DNA from: Nevskiaceae bacterium
GTDB lineage: Bacteria; Pseudomonadota; Gammaproteobacteria; Steroidobacterales; Steroidobacteraceae
DNA: 64,000 nucleotides
Reading direction: 5' to 3'
Assembly: GCA_018883185.1 (NCBI GenBank)
Contig: VEQP01000012.1
Location: 1 to 64,000, forward strand
A program made the translations under genes and the position numbers. The notes under the pieces are model-generated. The model was not told where the DNA came from. It ran no database searches and worked only from the letters and a program-made list of their open reading frames with translations. Positions 25,461 through 34,024 of this stretch are shown one piece after another. Numbering within the stretch: the first letter of the stretch is position 1; each line of letters starts with the position of its first letter.

Positions 25461-27065
25461 TCAGGCCGAACGATGGGCCAGCGGCAGCACGTCAATCATC
25501 TGCAATCGGGCCCGGAGGAGGCTTTCCGTGAGGCGAGATCGCGCGTCGGCCGCACTTGGTTCGCTCCAAAGATTCCGCAGCTCGTGCGGATCGGATTCCC
25601 GGTCGAACAGTTCGCCCTGCTCGTCACCATGCCAAAGCGTAAGTCGCCAGCGGCTATCTATATAGCTCGTGAGTCGTACCGGACCAAGCTCACCCATATG
25701 GATGGGCAGTTCGTCCTCCTCAATGACGACGCCTTCGCGGTCGATTGAAGAAGCCATGATGTTGACTCCCTGCATGCCAACAGGTATGCCGAGCCCCACT
25801 CGGCAAAGAATGGAGCGGGCCAGATCAAGAGTGCTTACAACCTGACCGCGTACGGCCGGCTGCGCAGAAGCAGGATCGCGCCACAGCAGCGGTACCCGAA
25901 TCACACCCTCGTAATGAAACCCCTGCTTGAAGATCAAAGAATGGTCTCCCATCAGATCGCCATGATCGGATGTGAACACCACCACGGTATTTTCTTCGAG
26001 GCCGAGACGACGCAATGCGCCGAGGATACGTCCAACCGCATCGTCGATCATGCTGATTGACCCGTAGCTGAGTGCGATTGCTTCGCGAAGTGCCGACTCA
26101 CTGACGAACTGCGTGCAAAAGCGGCCAGGCAGGAAATCAGGCTGCGCACTGAAAGCCCGCAACCGCCGTAGAAGCGCGACTTCTTCAGAATCAACATGAC
26201 CGAAGGAGGCGGGCAGTTCGACTTCACGCGGATCGTACATGCCCCAGTAGCGACCCGGCGGCGTAAACGGATGATGGGGGTCCGGAAAAGAGCATTGCAG
26301 CAGAAACGGCGTGGTAGCGCCTTGGGCCGCAAAGCGTTCCAGCGCCGCTACAGTCCGCTCTTCGACGAAGGATGTCGGATACGCCGCCTCGGGCACGGCC
26401 GTTCGCCAAGCCTGCGGCGCCCTCGTAGAACCGGGCAAAGCATTGGTGGGCCCGATGAGCTGATCGATGTTTGGTACCCGCGCGCGCGCCCACGTGCGGT
26501 AGTGACCGCCGACTTGATCGCCATGTCCGCACGCAAACTCCACGTGCTCGAAGCCGTAGTAAGGCAAGGCGATCTGGCGATGAGGATCAGCAGCCCAAAG
26601 CTCCTCCCGTTCAGCCAAGTAACGCGAGTCGTTCGTCACGTCAGGCAGAGCGGTTGGCCAATTTTCCCGGCGATCATCATTGGGTCGCATCGAGGAAAAC
26701 AGCAACGGGTCAGGCACTTCACGACGCGACTGAGACTGCAGATGAGCCTTGCCGATCAGCGCCGTCCGGTACCCAGCACGACGCATGACTTCGGCAAAGG
26801 TCATTGACTCGATTGGCAACGGCACCCCGTTATGACGTACCCCATTTACGGAGGGCATACGACCTGTCAGCAACGTTGCCCGGTTTGGCATGCAGATCGG
26901 GTTGGCCACATAACAACGTTCGAACCGCTGTCCGCGCGCGGCAATGCCGTCAATGTGCGGCGTACGGAGCTGACGATTACCGTAGCAGCCGAGGTGGTCC
27001 GCCCGATGCTGGTCGGTGACGATGAGCAGGACGTTTGGTCGGTTCACATCCGAACCATAAACCAT
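25461..27065 (-). CDS. Type I sulfatase (formylglycine-dependent)
   Basis: This 534-residue protein of the sulfatase/alkaline-phosphatase superfamily starts NVLLIVTDQHRADHLGCYGN, with metal-binding Asp. The signature ICMPNRATLLTGRMP contains the C-X-P-X-R motif whose Cys is oxidised to formylglycine. TSDHGDLMGDH supplies the second metal site, and the C-terminus LFDRESDPHELRNL is typical. No signal peptide is visible, so it is probably cytoplasmic and acts on an imported sulfate, phosphonate or phosphate ester. Choline-sulfatase-like enzymes have this layout. It is divergent from the aminotransferase gene and upstream of an MFS gene. Confidence 0.88.
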   Translation of the reverse strand: MVYGSDVNRPNVLLIVTDQHRADHLGCYGNRQLRTPHIDGIAARGQRFERCYVANPICMPNRATLLTGRMPSVNGVRHNGVPLPIESMTFAEVMRRAGYRTALIGKAHLQSQSRREVPDPLLFSSMRPNDDRRENWPTALPDVTNDSRYLAEREELWAADPHRQIALPYYGFEHVEFACGHGDQVGGHYRTWARARVPNIDQLIGPTNALPGSTRAPQAWRTAVPEAAYPTSFVEERTVAALERFAAQGATTPFLLQCSFPDPHHPFTPPGRYWGMYDPREVELPASFGHVDSEEVALLRRLRAFSAQPDFLPGRFCTQFVSESALREAIALSYGSISMIDDAVGRILGALRRLGLEENTVVVFTSDHGDLMGDHSLIFKQGFHYEGVIRVPLLWRDPASAQPAVRGQVVSTLDLARSILCRVGLGIPVGMQGVNIMASSIDREGVVIEEDELPIHMGELGPVRLTSYIDSRWRLTLWHGDEQGELFDRESDPHELRNLWSEPSAADARSRLTESLLRARLQMIDVLPLAHRSA

Positions 27066-27205
27066 TTTGCGCCGTACGGTTTAGAGCCAATCGGCGAAAA
27101 ACCGCGGTGATGCGGTAGCGGGCGAGTTGCGAGAGCAGGTTATTGTTTTTGGAATTGGGACCCTCGGTCCACCGTAGCGTCCGCGACAGCACGAAAAAGG
27201 CGAAA

Positions 27206-27238
27206 ATGACAAGCCCGACAGGAGTCCGCGCTGCTTGA
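27206..27238 (+). CDS. Possible 10-codon upstream ORF coupled to the aminotransferase start
   Basis: ATG 27206 is preceded by AAGG and encodes MTSPTGVRAA followed by TGA. That TGA overlaps the TTG start of the aminotransferase (TTGA), the same geometry as the other gene joints in this window. It may be a coupling ORF that delivers ribosomes to a weak TTG start. It could equally be chance, because the aminotransferase has its own AGGAGT site inside this ORF. Confidence 0.3.
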   Translation: MTSPTGVRAA

Positions 27239-28515
27239 TTCGTAACCTTACAGATCGACTTTCGGCTGAAGAGTGGCTCGCGCGCGCCGCGCGGGTGATG
27301 CCTGGCACGCAGTCGAATTTGCGCGCTGGTGCCAACGCACCGCCGCCGCTCGTGCTGACTTCGGCTCTTGGCGCACGGGTTCGTGATGCAGATGGGCGTG
27401 AGTACATCGACTACACGCTGGGCATGGGACCGGCCATTTTCGGTTACTCAAACCCGATCTATTTGGAGGCCATCCAAGGGCAACTGCACCAACTTTTCAG
27501 CGTGACTTCGGCACGTGCACACACGACAGCCGAAATTGAACTGGCCGAAACGATCTCGGCATTGCTTCCCTGCGCCGAAAACGTTCGTTTCGCCATATCC
27601 GGCACCGAAGCGGACCAACTCGCCATCCGCATCGCGCGAGCCTATAGCGGTAGACGCCGGTTCGTCCGTTTCGTTGGGCATTACCACGGCTGGATGGACA
27701 ACGTCTCAGTGAGTTCCAGCGAAGGGCAGTGGCAGCCGTCCGCTGATGAGTCCTTCTGCATCGCCTGGAACAACGCTGAGGCCCTCGAGGCATTGCTACG
27801 CGAACACTCCAGCGACATCGCTCTGGTGCTGATGGAACCCGTTATGTGCAACTTTGCATGTTGCCCACCGCGGCCGGGCTATTTGCAAACCGTGCGACAA
27901 CTCTGTGACCGATACGGGGTTCTGCTCTGTTTTGATGAGGTCATCACTGGATTTCGCGTCGGTTTAGCCGGTGCGCAGGGAGCCTTCGGCGTCACCCCGG
28001 ACCTGGCCGTGCTCGGAAAAGCACTTGCCGGAGGGCTGCCGCTTGCTGCGGTAGCAGGACGGCGGGAAATACTCGACGTGCTTCGTACGCAACGCGTGAC
28101 CGGCGCTGGCACGTTCAACGCTTTTCCGCTCGCCATGGCCGCGGGACTCGCCACCTTACGACTGCTGCAGTCGACAGAGTTCGCCCACTACCAGCGAATC
28201 GACCATCTACAGGCAAGACTGACACGAGAACTGGGGGTATTGCTCCGAGGGCACGGCATACCCTGCCTGCTGCAGGGGCCGCGTGGCATTTTCAGCCTGC
28301 GCATCATTGATCGTGACACGGCGTATTCCCCCCACGATCTACAGACGGAAGATCTCGGCATCGCGGCCCGGCTGTCGGTGCTTCTGCAAGAGGAGGGAGT
28401 TCTGATGGCCGGTGGAGCACGTTTCAACCTTTGCTCCGCCATGACGGATGCGGACGTCGATGAAACAATAATGCGATTCGAGCGCGCTCTGGTACGTCTG
28501 CCGCGGTGCGATTGA
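27235..28515 (+). CDS. Class III PLP aminotransferase (paralogue of the gene at 15550)
   Basis: This 426-residue protein is closely similar in layout to the aminotransferase at 15550: MPGTQSNLRAG at the N-terminus, LGMGPAIFGYSNP, ISGTEADQLAIRIARA, HYHGWMDN, CFDEVITGFRVG and the PLP Lys in VLGKALAGGLPLAAVAGR. The TTG start has AGGAGT 9 bases upstream, and no in-frame ATG precedes the conserved domain. Downstream come E1alpha, E1beta and E2 of a 2-oxoacid dehydrogenase complex, so the aminotransferase may form the 2-oxo acid or an aldehyde that the complex or the aldehyde dehydrogenase then oxidises. The amino substrate is unknown. Confidence 0.88.
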   Translation: MIRNLTDRLSAEEWLARAARVMPGTQSNLRAGANAPPPLVLTSALGARVRDADGREYIDYTLGMGPAIFGYSNPIYLEAIQGQLHQLFSVTSARAHTTAEIELAETISALLPCAENVRFAISGTEADQLAIRIARAYSGRRRFVRFVGHYHGWMDNVSVSSSEGQWQPSADESFCIAWNNAEALEALLREHSSDIALVLMEPVMCNFACCPPRPGYLQTVRQLCDRYGVLLCFDEVITGFRVGLAGAQGAFGVTPDLAVLGKALAGGLPLAAVAGRREILDVLRTQRVTGAGTFNAFPLAMAAGLATLRLLQSTEFAHYQRIDHLQARLTRELGVLLRGHGIPCLLQGPRGIFSLRIIDRDTAYSPHDLQTEDLGIAARLSVLLQEEGVLMAGGARFNLCSAMTDADVDETIMRFERALVRLPRCD

Positions 28516-28546
28516 CCGAACGGGAATCAGCGAGGACTCCTGAACC

Positions 28547-29512
28547 ATGACACGTGATCAACTACTCTGCGCTTACCGTCGTCTGCGACTGCTACGCGAG
28601 TTCGAAGAACGCACCCGGATTGAGTTTCAGACCGGACAGATTGCCGGCTTTACCCATCTCTATGCCGGTATGGAGGCCATCGCGGTAGGCGTTTGCGAGC
28701 ACCTGACCGACGAAGACAAGATCATCAGCACTCATCGTGGACACGGTCATTGCCTCGCGAAAGGTTGCGACCCCGTTGCCATGATGAAGGAGCTATGGGG
28801 GTCGAGTGAGGGGCTGTGCGGCGGCAAAGGAGGCACAATGCATATCGCCGACTTCAGTCGCGGCATGCTGGGCGCCAACGCGGTGGTTGGCGCAGGGGCG
28901 CCTATCGCCGTCGGCGCAGCGCTTGCCGCCTCGATAACCGGTGCATCGTGGGTGGCGGTTTCGTTCGTCGGCGATGGCGGTACCAACATCGGCAGCGTCT
29001 ACGAGGCCATGAATATGGCGGTCGTGCTTCGCCTGCCCAAGATTTTTGTCATAGAAGACAACGGGTGGGGTGAAATGACACCCATCGGCAACGCCGCCGG
29101 AAATCGGGATCTGGCGGCGCGCGCAGCGGCGATGGGCATGCCCGCAGTAAGCGTGGACGGAACCGATTTCTTTGCAGTCCATACCGCAGCCGGCGTTGCC
29201 ATCAGCCGTGCGCGACGTGGTGAAGGTCCGTCGACAATCGTGGCGAGCGCCCCCCGGTTTTACGGTCACCATGAAGGCGATCCGCAGTTGTATCGCAGCC
29301 GCGAAGAGGTGGCGGAACTGCGGCGCAAGGATGACTGCCTGCCGCGATTTATCGAACGAGTGACGGCCACCGGTGACGTGACAATGGAAGATCTCGGCAT
29401 CATTGACGCAGATATCGCGCGCCTTATGGATTCAGCCGTCGAACAGTCAAAGGCCGCGCCGCGGCCTACGGCCGACGACGTGCTGCAGCACGTTTACATC
29501 CGATATCGGTGA
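28547..29512 (+). CDS. Thiamine-PP-dependent dehydrogenase E1 alpha subunit
   Basis: This 321-residue protein is the alpha chain of a 2-oxoacid or acetoin dehydrogenase E1. The thiamine diphosphate motif runs from GDGGTNIGS to NMAVVLRLPKIFVIEDNGWGE. THRGHGHCLAKG and GGKGGTMHIAD are family landmarks. The size matches AcoA-type and PdhA-type two-chain E1 enzymes. It begins 31 bases after the aminotransferase and is followed after 12 bases by E1beta. Substrate choice between acetoin, pyruvate and branched 2-oxo acids cannot be made from motifs. The aminotransferase context hints at an unusual 2-oxo acid. Confidence 0.88.
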   Translation: MTRDQLLCAYRRLRLLREFEERTRIEFQTGQIAGFTHLYAGMEAIAVGVCEHLTDEDKIISTHRGHGHCLAKGCDPVAMMKELWGSSEGLCGGKGGTMHIADFSRGMLGANAVVGAGAPIAVGAALAASITGASWVAVSFVGDGGTNIGSVYEAMNMAVVLRLPKIFVIEDNGWGEMTPIGNAAGNRDLAARAAAMGMPAVSVDGTDFFAVHTAAGVAISRARRGEGPSTIVASAPRFYGHHEGDPQLYRSREEVAELRRKDDCLPRFIERVTATGDVTMEDLGIIDADIARLMDSAVEQSKAAPRPTADDVLQHVYIRYR

Positions 29513-29524
29513 GGTCCCGGGATC

Positions 29525-30529
29525 ATGACCATCAAGAGCATGCGCGATGCGTTGAATGAAGCTCTCCATCACGAGTTCGCGCGCGATCCACGCGTGTTCC
29601 TGATCGGAGAGGATGTCGGCGGCTTTGAGAAAGACGGCCAACCGGTCGAGATTGGCGGTGTATTTGGAGTGTCGAAAGGGCTCTACCGCAGCTACGGTCG
29701 TAAAAGAGTCATCGACTCGCCGATATCGGAGGCCGCCATCATCGGCGCAGCCTCAGGCGCTGCGCTGTGCGGGCTGCGCCCCATCGCGGAGATAATGTTC
29801 GCCGACTTGACGGCTGTTTGTTTCGACCAGATCGTCAATCAGATCGCCAAGTTCCGCTACATGTTCGGTGGCCAGTGCGCCTGCCCGGTGGTGATCCGGA
29901 TGACCACCGGTGGCGGGCGCAACGCGGGCGCCCAGCACTCGCAGACGTTCTATCCGATCTTTACCAGTTTCCCTGGGTTGAAGGTCGTTGTGCCATCAAA
30001 TGCCTACGATGCCAAGGGCTTGCTGATCACAGCCATCCGCGACCAGGACCCCGTGCTCTTCTTCGAGCCCAAGGTTCTCTACACCGAAAAATGCGAAGTC
30101 CCCGATGAGGCATACAGCATCCCGTTCGGCGAGGCCGCAATGCCCCGCGAGGGGGAGGACGTCACCATAGTGGCCTTCGGACAAGCCGTAAATTGGTCTA
30201 TTCAGGCTGCCGATGAATTGCGCCAGGCGCACGGCATTCGTTGTGATGTGATTGACCCTCGTACGCCGTCACCGCTCGATGAGGAAACCATCCTAGAAAG
30301 CGTTGCTGCAACCGGACGCCTTGTAGTAGTGGACGAGTCTCCGCCGCGCTGCGGGTTGACGGCAGACATCGCGGCGCTTGTGGCGGACAAAGCGTTCCGT
30401 TACCTCAAGGCGCCGATCAAAGCAGTGACGGCGCCGCATACGCCTGTACCCCAGGCTCGCGAACTTGAACGCGCCTACCTGCCCAACCCGCGGCGTATCA
30501 TCGCCGCCGTCGAAGAGGTTTTACGATGA
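29525..30529 (+). CDS. Thiamine-PP-dependent dehydrogenase E1 beta subunit
   Basis: This 334-residue transketolase-type beta chain completes the E1 heterotetramer. Landmarks are LIGEDVGGFEKDGQPVEIGGVFG, DSPISEAAIIGAASGAAL, the MTTGGGRNAGAQHSQ loop near the active site and the C-terminal TPHTPVPQA motif. It starts with ATG after a GAGGT ribosome-binding site, and its stop overlaps the E2 start (ATGA). The stretch FDQIVNQIAKFRYMFGGQ is normal for AcoB and PdhB. It supplies the second half of the thiamine-binding site together with the preceding gene product. Confidence 0.9.
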   Translation: MTIKSMRDALNEALHHEFARDPRVFLIGEDVGGFEKDGQPVEIGGVFGVSKGLYRSYGRKRVIDSPISEAAIIGAASGAALCGLRPIAEIMFADLTAVCFDQIVNQIAKFRYMFGGQCACPVVIRMTTGGGRNAGAQHSQTFYPIFTSFPGLKVVVPSNAYDAKGLLITAIRDQDPVLFFEPKVLYTEKCEVPDEAYSIPFGEAAMPREGEDVTIVAFGQAVNWSIQAADELRQAHGIRCDVIDPRTPSPLDEETILESVAATGRLVVVDESPPRCGLTADIAALVADKAFRYLKAPIKAVTAPHTPVPQARELERAYLPNPRRIIAAVEEVLR

Positions 30530-31734
30530 CTTCAAAAATTTCCGCTGTGGTCGTTCCGAAGTGGGGACTGGAAATGACCGAAGGCACGATTTCCTCTTGG
30601 CTAAAAATGCAGGGCAACGCCGTCGACCGAGGCGAACCGCTGCTTGAAGTGGAATCTGAAAAAATCGTCAACAGTGTCGATGCACCTGCCGACGGGGTGT
30701 TGCGTCGTATTCTGATCGATGCCGGAAACGCGGGCGCCGTCGGAACTTTAGTGGGTATCGTCGCCGACACAGACGTATCCGAGCAGGACATCGACGCATT
30801 TATCGCCGGCTTCCGTTCACCTGTTATCGACGATAAGGTTGCACCATCGACAGAGGTGCCCGCTGCGGTCGAAACCCGGGTTAATACGGTCGTTGACTCA
30901 GAGCCTCCGGGAAACAGCCCCGTCCGCATCAGCCCACCAGTGCGCCGGCTCGCCGAAAGCCTTGGCGTATCGCTCGCAAGCCTGCGCGGCACGGGCCCCA
31001 ACGGCCGCATCCTGCAGCAGGATGTGGAGCGCGCGGCTGCAGGCTCCGCCACGATCTCAGCAGCAAGTCCGACTCCCGAAATATCCGGAGGTGTGGAGCA
31101 GCCGCGTCTGCAGCCTTGGAGTGCAACACGTCGCGCCATCGCGAAAAAAATGGTCGACTCCGCCCGCGGTGTTCCCCACTTTTATATCGTTATGGATGTC
31201 GACGCTCGGCCGCTGCAAACCTTACGCGAGCGATATAAGGCTGCCGGCACTTCCGCGTCAATCAACGATCTTATCGTGCAGGCAACAGCTCGCGTGCTGC
31301 CGCGACATCCCGCCGTCAATGCCAACCATGCCGATGACGGTCTGCTGAGCTTTGCTCACGCACACATTGCCGTTGCCGTTGCAACCGACGAGGGTGTACT
31401 GGCGCCGGTTCTGCGCTTTGCGGACCGTTTACAGTTGCCGGAATTGACCGTTGCGTTGGCAGGGCTGCGCGAGCGTGTGACTGCACGGCGAGTCGGCAAA
31501 GGTGAGCTCGATGGCGCATCGTTCACGGTCTCGAATCTCGGCATGTACGGGGTGCGCGAGTTCACTTCGATAATCACGGCACCGCAGTGCGCATCGCTTG
31601 CGGTCGGCGCAATTCGTTCAAGCGGCGATGCGATGACGCTCACTTTGACTCTGTCTTGCGATCATCGCGCGATAGACGGCGCGACCGGAGCCGCGTTTTT
31701 GCGCGAATTGAAGGACGCGCTGGAAACAGCCTAG
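30526..31734 (+). CDS. Dihydrolipoamide acyltransferase (E2) of a 2-oxoacid/acetoin dehydrogenase
   Basis: This 402-residue E2 has an N-terminal lipoyl domain with the acceptor Lys in EVESEKIVNSVDAP, then a linker, a peripheral-subunit-binding domain (VRRLAESLGVSLASLRGTGPNGRILQQDV in pieces) and a catalytic domain ending in DHRAIDGATGAAFL with the active-site His and Asp. It passes the acyl group from E1 to CoA. No E3 (dihydrolipoamide dehydrogenase) gene is present, so the housekeeping enzyme is presumably shared. The stop codon lies in a CTAG shared with the convergent MFS gene. Confidence 0.9.
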   Translation: MTSKISAVVVPKWGLEMTEGTISSWLKMQGNAVDRGEPLLEVESEKIVNSVDAPADGVLRRILIDAGNAGAVGTLVGIVADTDVSEQDIDAFIAGFRSPVIDDKVAPSTEVPAAVETRVNTVVDSEPPGNSPVRISPPVRRLAESLGVSLASLRGTGPNGRILQQDVERAAAGSATISAASPTPEISGGVEQPRLQPWSATRRAIAKKMVDSARGVPHFYIVMDVDARPLQTLRERYKAAGTSASINDLIVQATARVLPRHPAVNANHADDGLLSFAHAHIAVAVATDEGVLAPVLRFADRLQLPELTVALAGLRERVTARRVGKGELDGASFTVSNLGMYGVREFTSIITAPQCASLAVGAIRSSGDAMTLTLTLSCDHRAIDGATGAAFLRELKDALETA

Positions 31735-33092
31735 TTTTTCCGGGCCGTCGGTTGCAGCCGAGCGATCAATAACATCACGAAGCAGCATACAGCGGCCGGA
31801 ATCGCCAGCGTCGAGATAATCGAATCCACCGTATATCCCGCTGCCAGAGCTGCGCCACCTAGTAGCGGACTGGAAATCGAACCCACACGACCGATGCCGA
31901 GCCCCCAGCCTACACCGCGGGCCCGTACGGTGTCGGCGTAGCAACTCGAAGCAAACGCGCCCAGACAAAAAGAGGCACCAACAACTCCAAATCCCACGCA
32001 GAACGCGAGTATGTACGCCGCCGTTACGCTGCTGACTTCCGCTCCGAGGGTTAGCAGACTCAAGGTGGCGAGTAAATAGAGCAGCGCAAGCAGACGTGAC
32101 AATGGATAGCGTGCCGCCAACCACGATGTGACAAGTCCGCCGAACACGCTGCCAAAGTGAAATAGCCCCGTAGCCTGGATCGCAACCTGCAAGGAAAATC
32201 CGGCTTCGCGCAGCAGAGTCGGCATCCAGCTCGAATTGAAGAACACCAGTGCCTGGGTACCGATGAACGCGACCCAGAGCAACGGAGTCCCCCAGCGCAA
32301 CCAGCCAGCAAACAGTAACCTCGAAGATGACGACGCGGCTGGCGATTCTGCCATGTCGGGCAACGGCACTCGCAACGCCCGCTCCAGCACCGGGTCACCC
32401 GCGGCACGACCGCTCAGTCGTTGCAACAAATCCGCCGCGGCACTCGGTTTCCTGCCGCTGGCGATCAGGAACTTTATCGACTCGGGCAACTTGAAAAATG
32501 CCGCCACGCCGACAATCAAGGGCAACACACCGCCGACGATGAACATTGACTGCCATCCCCAGTTGGCAATGAACGGACCGGCGATCACGCTTGCACCTGT
32601 GGAGCCGAGTGCCGCCATTGAATACACCATAACGACGAGAAACGAGCGTCGCCGACGCGGTGCGAACTCCGTGACGAGCGCTATCACGTTCGGAATCGCA
32701 CCGCCCATGCCGAAACCGGTGATGAAGCGGCAGATGGACAAGCTGGCGAGGTCCGCGCACAACGCGGTCAGCAAGCTTCCCGCTGCCCCTATGACAAACA
32801 TCCACAGCAGTGCCGTGCGTCGACCAAGTCGATCACCCATCCAGCCGGCGATGGTGGATCCGAAGGCGACGCCGATCAGCGAGGCGGACAGCGCGAAAGC
32901 GAAACTCGAAGGCGGCAGCGCCCAGTCGGCCGCCATGGCAGGAACCACAAAGCCGAGCAGACCGAGATCAAAGCCGTCGAGCGACATGATCGCTGCACAA
33001 ATCAGAAAGATGCGCCAGTGCAAGCGTCCGATCGGCGCCTCGTCGATAACGACGGCAACGGGGTCGTTGGCCGAAGCGGTGGCCGGAGTCAT
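31731..33092 (-). CDS. MFS transporter of the aromatic acid:H+ symporter type
   Basis: This 453-residue MFS protein has an N-terminal segment IFLICAAIMSLDGFDLGLLGFVVP, which contains the D-G-F/Y-D motif of the AAHS family (PcaK, BenK and relatives). It also has GWMGDRLGRRTALL (motif A) and a central loop PESIKFLIASGRKPSA. It probably imports a carboxylated, perhaps aromatic, substrate across the inner membrane by proton symport. It starts at TGATG, sharing one base with the SDR stop, so it is cotranscribed with the SDR. It converges on the E2 gene with a 4-base overlap. Confidence 0.86.
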   Translation of the reverse strand: MTPATASANDPVAVVIDEAPIGRLHWRIFLICAAIMSLDGFDLGLLGFVVPAMAADWALPPSSFAFALSASLIGVAFGSTIAGWMGDRLGRRTALLWMFVIGAAGSLLTALCADLASLSICRFITGFGMGGAIPNVIALVTEFAPRRRRSFLVVMVYSMAALGSTGASVIAGPFIANWGWQSMFIVGGVLPLIVGVAAFFKLPESIKFLIASGRKPSAAADLLQRLSGRAAGDPVLERALRVPLPDMAESPAASSSSRLLFAGWLRWGTPLLWVAFIGTQALVFFNSSWMPTLLREAGFSLQVAIQATGLFHFGSVFGGLVTSWLAARYPLSRLLALLYLLATLSLLTLGAEVSSVTAAYILAFCVGFGVVGASFCLGAFASSCYADTVRARGVGWGLGIGRVGSISSPLLGGAALAAGYTVDSIISTLAIPAAVCCFVMLLIARLQPTARKN

Positions 33093-33856
33093 CAGGTGTT
33101 GACCGAACCGCCGTCCACAGCCAGCGTCTGCCCGGTAACGAAGTCACTCGCCGAAGAAGCGAGAAACACCAAGGCACCCAAGAGGTCCTGCGGCACCATG
33201 TCTCGCTTGAGTGCGCGCTGCTGGATCGCGAATTGATGGTAACGCTGCATGTGTTCGACGTTTTGCACGATTGTGTCACTCATGACTGCGCCAGGCGCCA
33301 ATGAATTTACGCAGATGCCGAACGCACCAAGCTCGCGCGATAGCGCACGAGTCATCGTTGTCAGCGCGCCCTTGGTGGTGGAGTAGTGGACCATGCCCGG
33401 CAATCCCTTGTAAGCGGCACCGGAGGTGATGTTGATTATCTTGCCACCGCCACGCCGCTTCATCGTTGGCACGACATGCTTCACCATTAGGAAGCATCCA
33501 CGAACGTTTACCGCCATCACCTTATCCCAAAGCTCGACATCGATATCGGTCACGTCCACAGGCGGCAATGTCGCAAAAATTGCTGCGTTATTTACGAGAA
33601 TGTCTATTCCGCCTGCGAAATCGGCAGCGGCGGCGACAGCCCTGATAACCTCGGGTTCGCTGCTCACATCGAAACGCAGCCCGTGCACGCGAGCCTCGCC
33701 GTGCCCTGATCGCAACCGCTGAACCACCGACTCGGGATCGACAACGTCTGCCACCACCACGGTCGCTCCCGCCGCAAGCAAAGCTTCACAGTACGCAATG
33801 CCGATACCCTTCGCACCGCCTGTCACGAAAGCCACCCGTCCAGCAAGCACCGTCAT
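33092..33856 (-). CDS. Short-chain dehydrogenase/reductase
   Basis: This roughly 254-residue classical SDR has TGGAKGIG for NAD(P) binding, NNAAIFATLPP, ITSGAAYKG with the catalytic Ser, YSTTKGAL with the YxxxK pair and a C-terminal DFVTGQTLAVDGG. The ATG at 33856 has AAGAGG upstream, and the tracked 33874 start is less likely. It is the first gene of an operon with the AAHS-type transporter and divergent from an aldehyde dehydrogenase. The pair could carry out consecutive alcohol and aldehyde oxidations. Confidence 0.88.
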   Translation of the reverse strand: MTVLAGRVAFVTGGAKGIGIAYCEALLAAGATVVVADVVDPESVVQRLRSGHGEARVHGLRFDVSSEPEVIRAVAAAADFAGGIDILVNNAAIFATLPPVDVTDIDVELWDKVMAVNVRGCFLMVKHVVPTMKRRGGGKIINITSGAAYKGLPGMVHYSTTKGALTTMTRALSRELGAFGICVNSLAPGAVMSDTIVQNVEHMQRYHQFAIQQRALKRDMVPQDLLGALVFLASSASDFVTGQTLAVDGGSVNT

Positions 33857-33914
33857 GTCGACCTCTTCTTCCACGCCTCGAAATTTTCAAGACTATGCCG
33901 TGAAACCCGGCGCA

Positions 33915-33987
33915 ATTCGGGATTGTTTCTTCGGGAATCAGGCCTGGGGCAGCAGGACCATTGCCGCGCGGATCCGCATTCGGGATT
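33915..33987. repeat. Direct repeat ATTCGGGATT upstream of the aldehyde dehydrogenase
   Basis: ATTCGGGATT occurs at 33915-33924 and again at 33978-33987, an exact 10-base repeat with a 63-base period, which is six helical turns. Each copy is followed within about 10 bases by a second TCGGGA. The pair lies in the 168-base divergent region between the SDR and aldehyde dehydrogenase genes. Two bound regulators on the same DNA face are one explanation. Confidence 0.4.
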
Positions 33988-34024
33988 CTATCCTCCTCGG
34001 GAGCTAACGACGGAGTTTCTGCGA

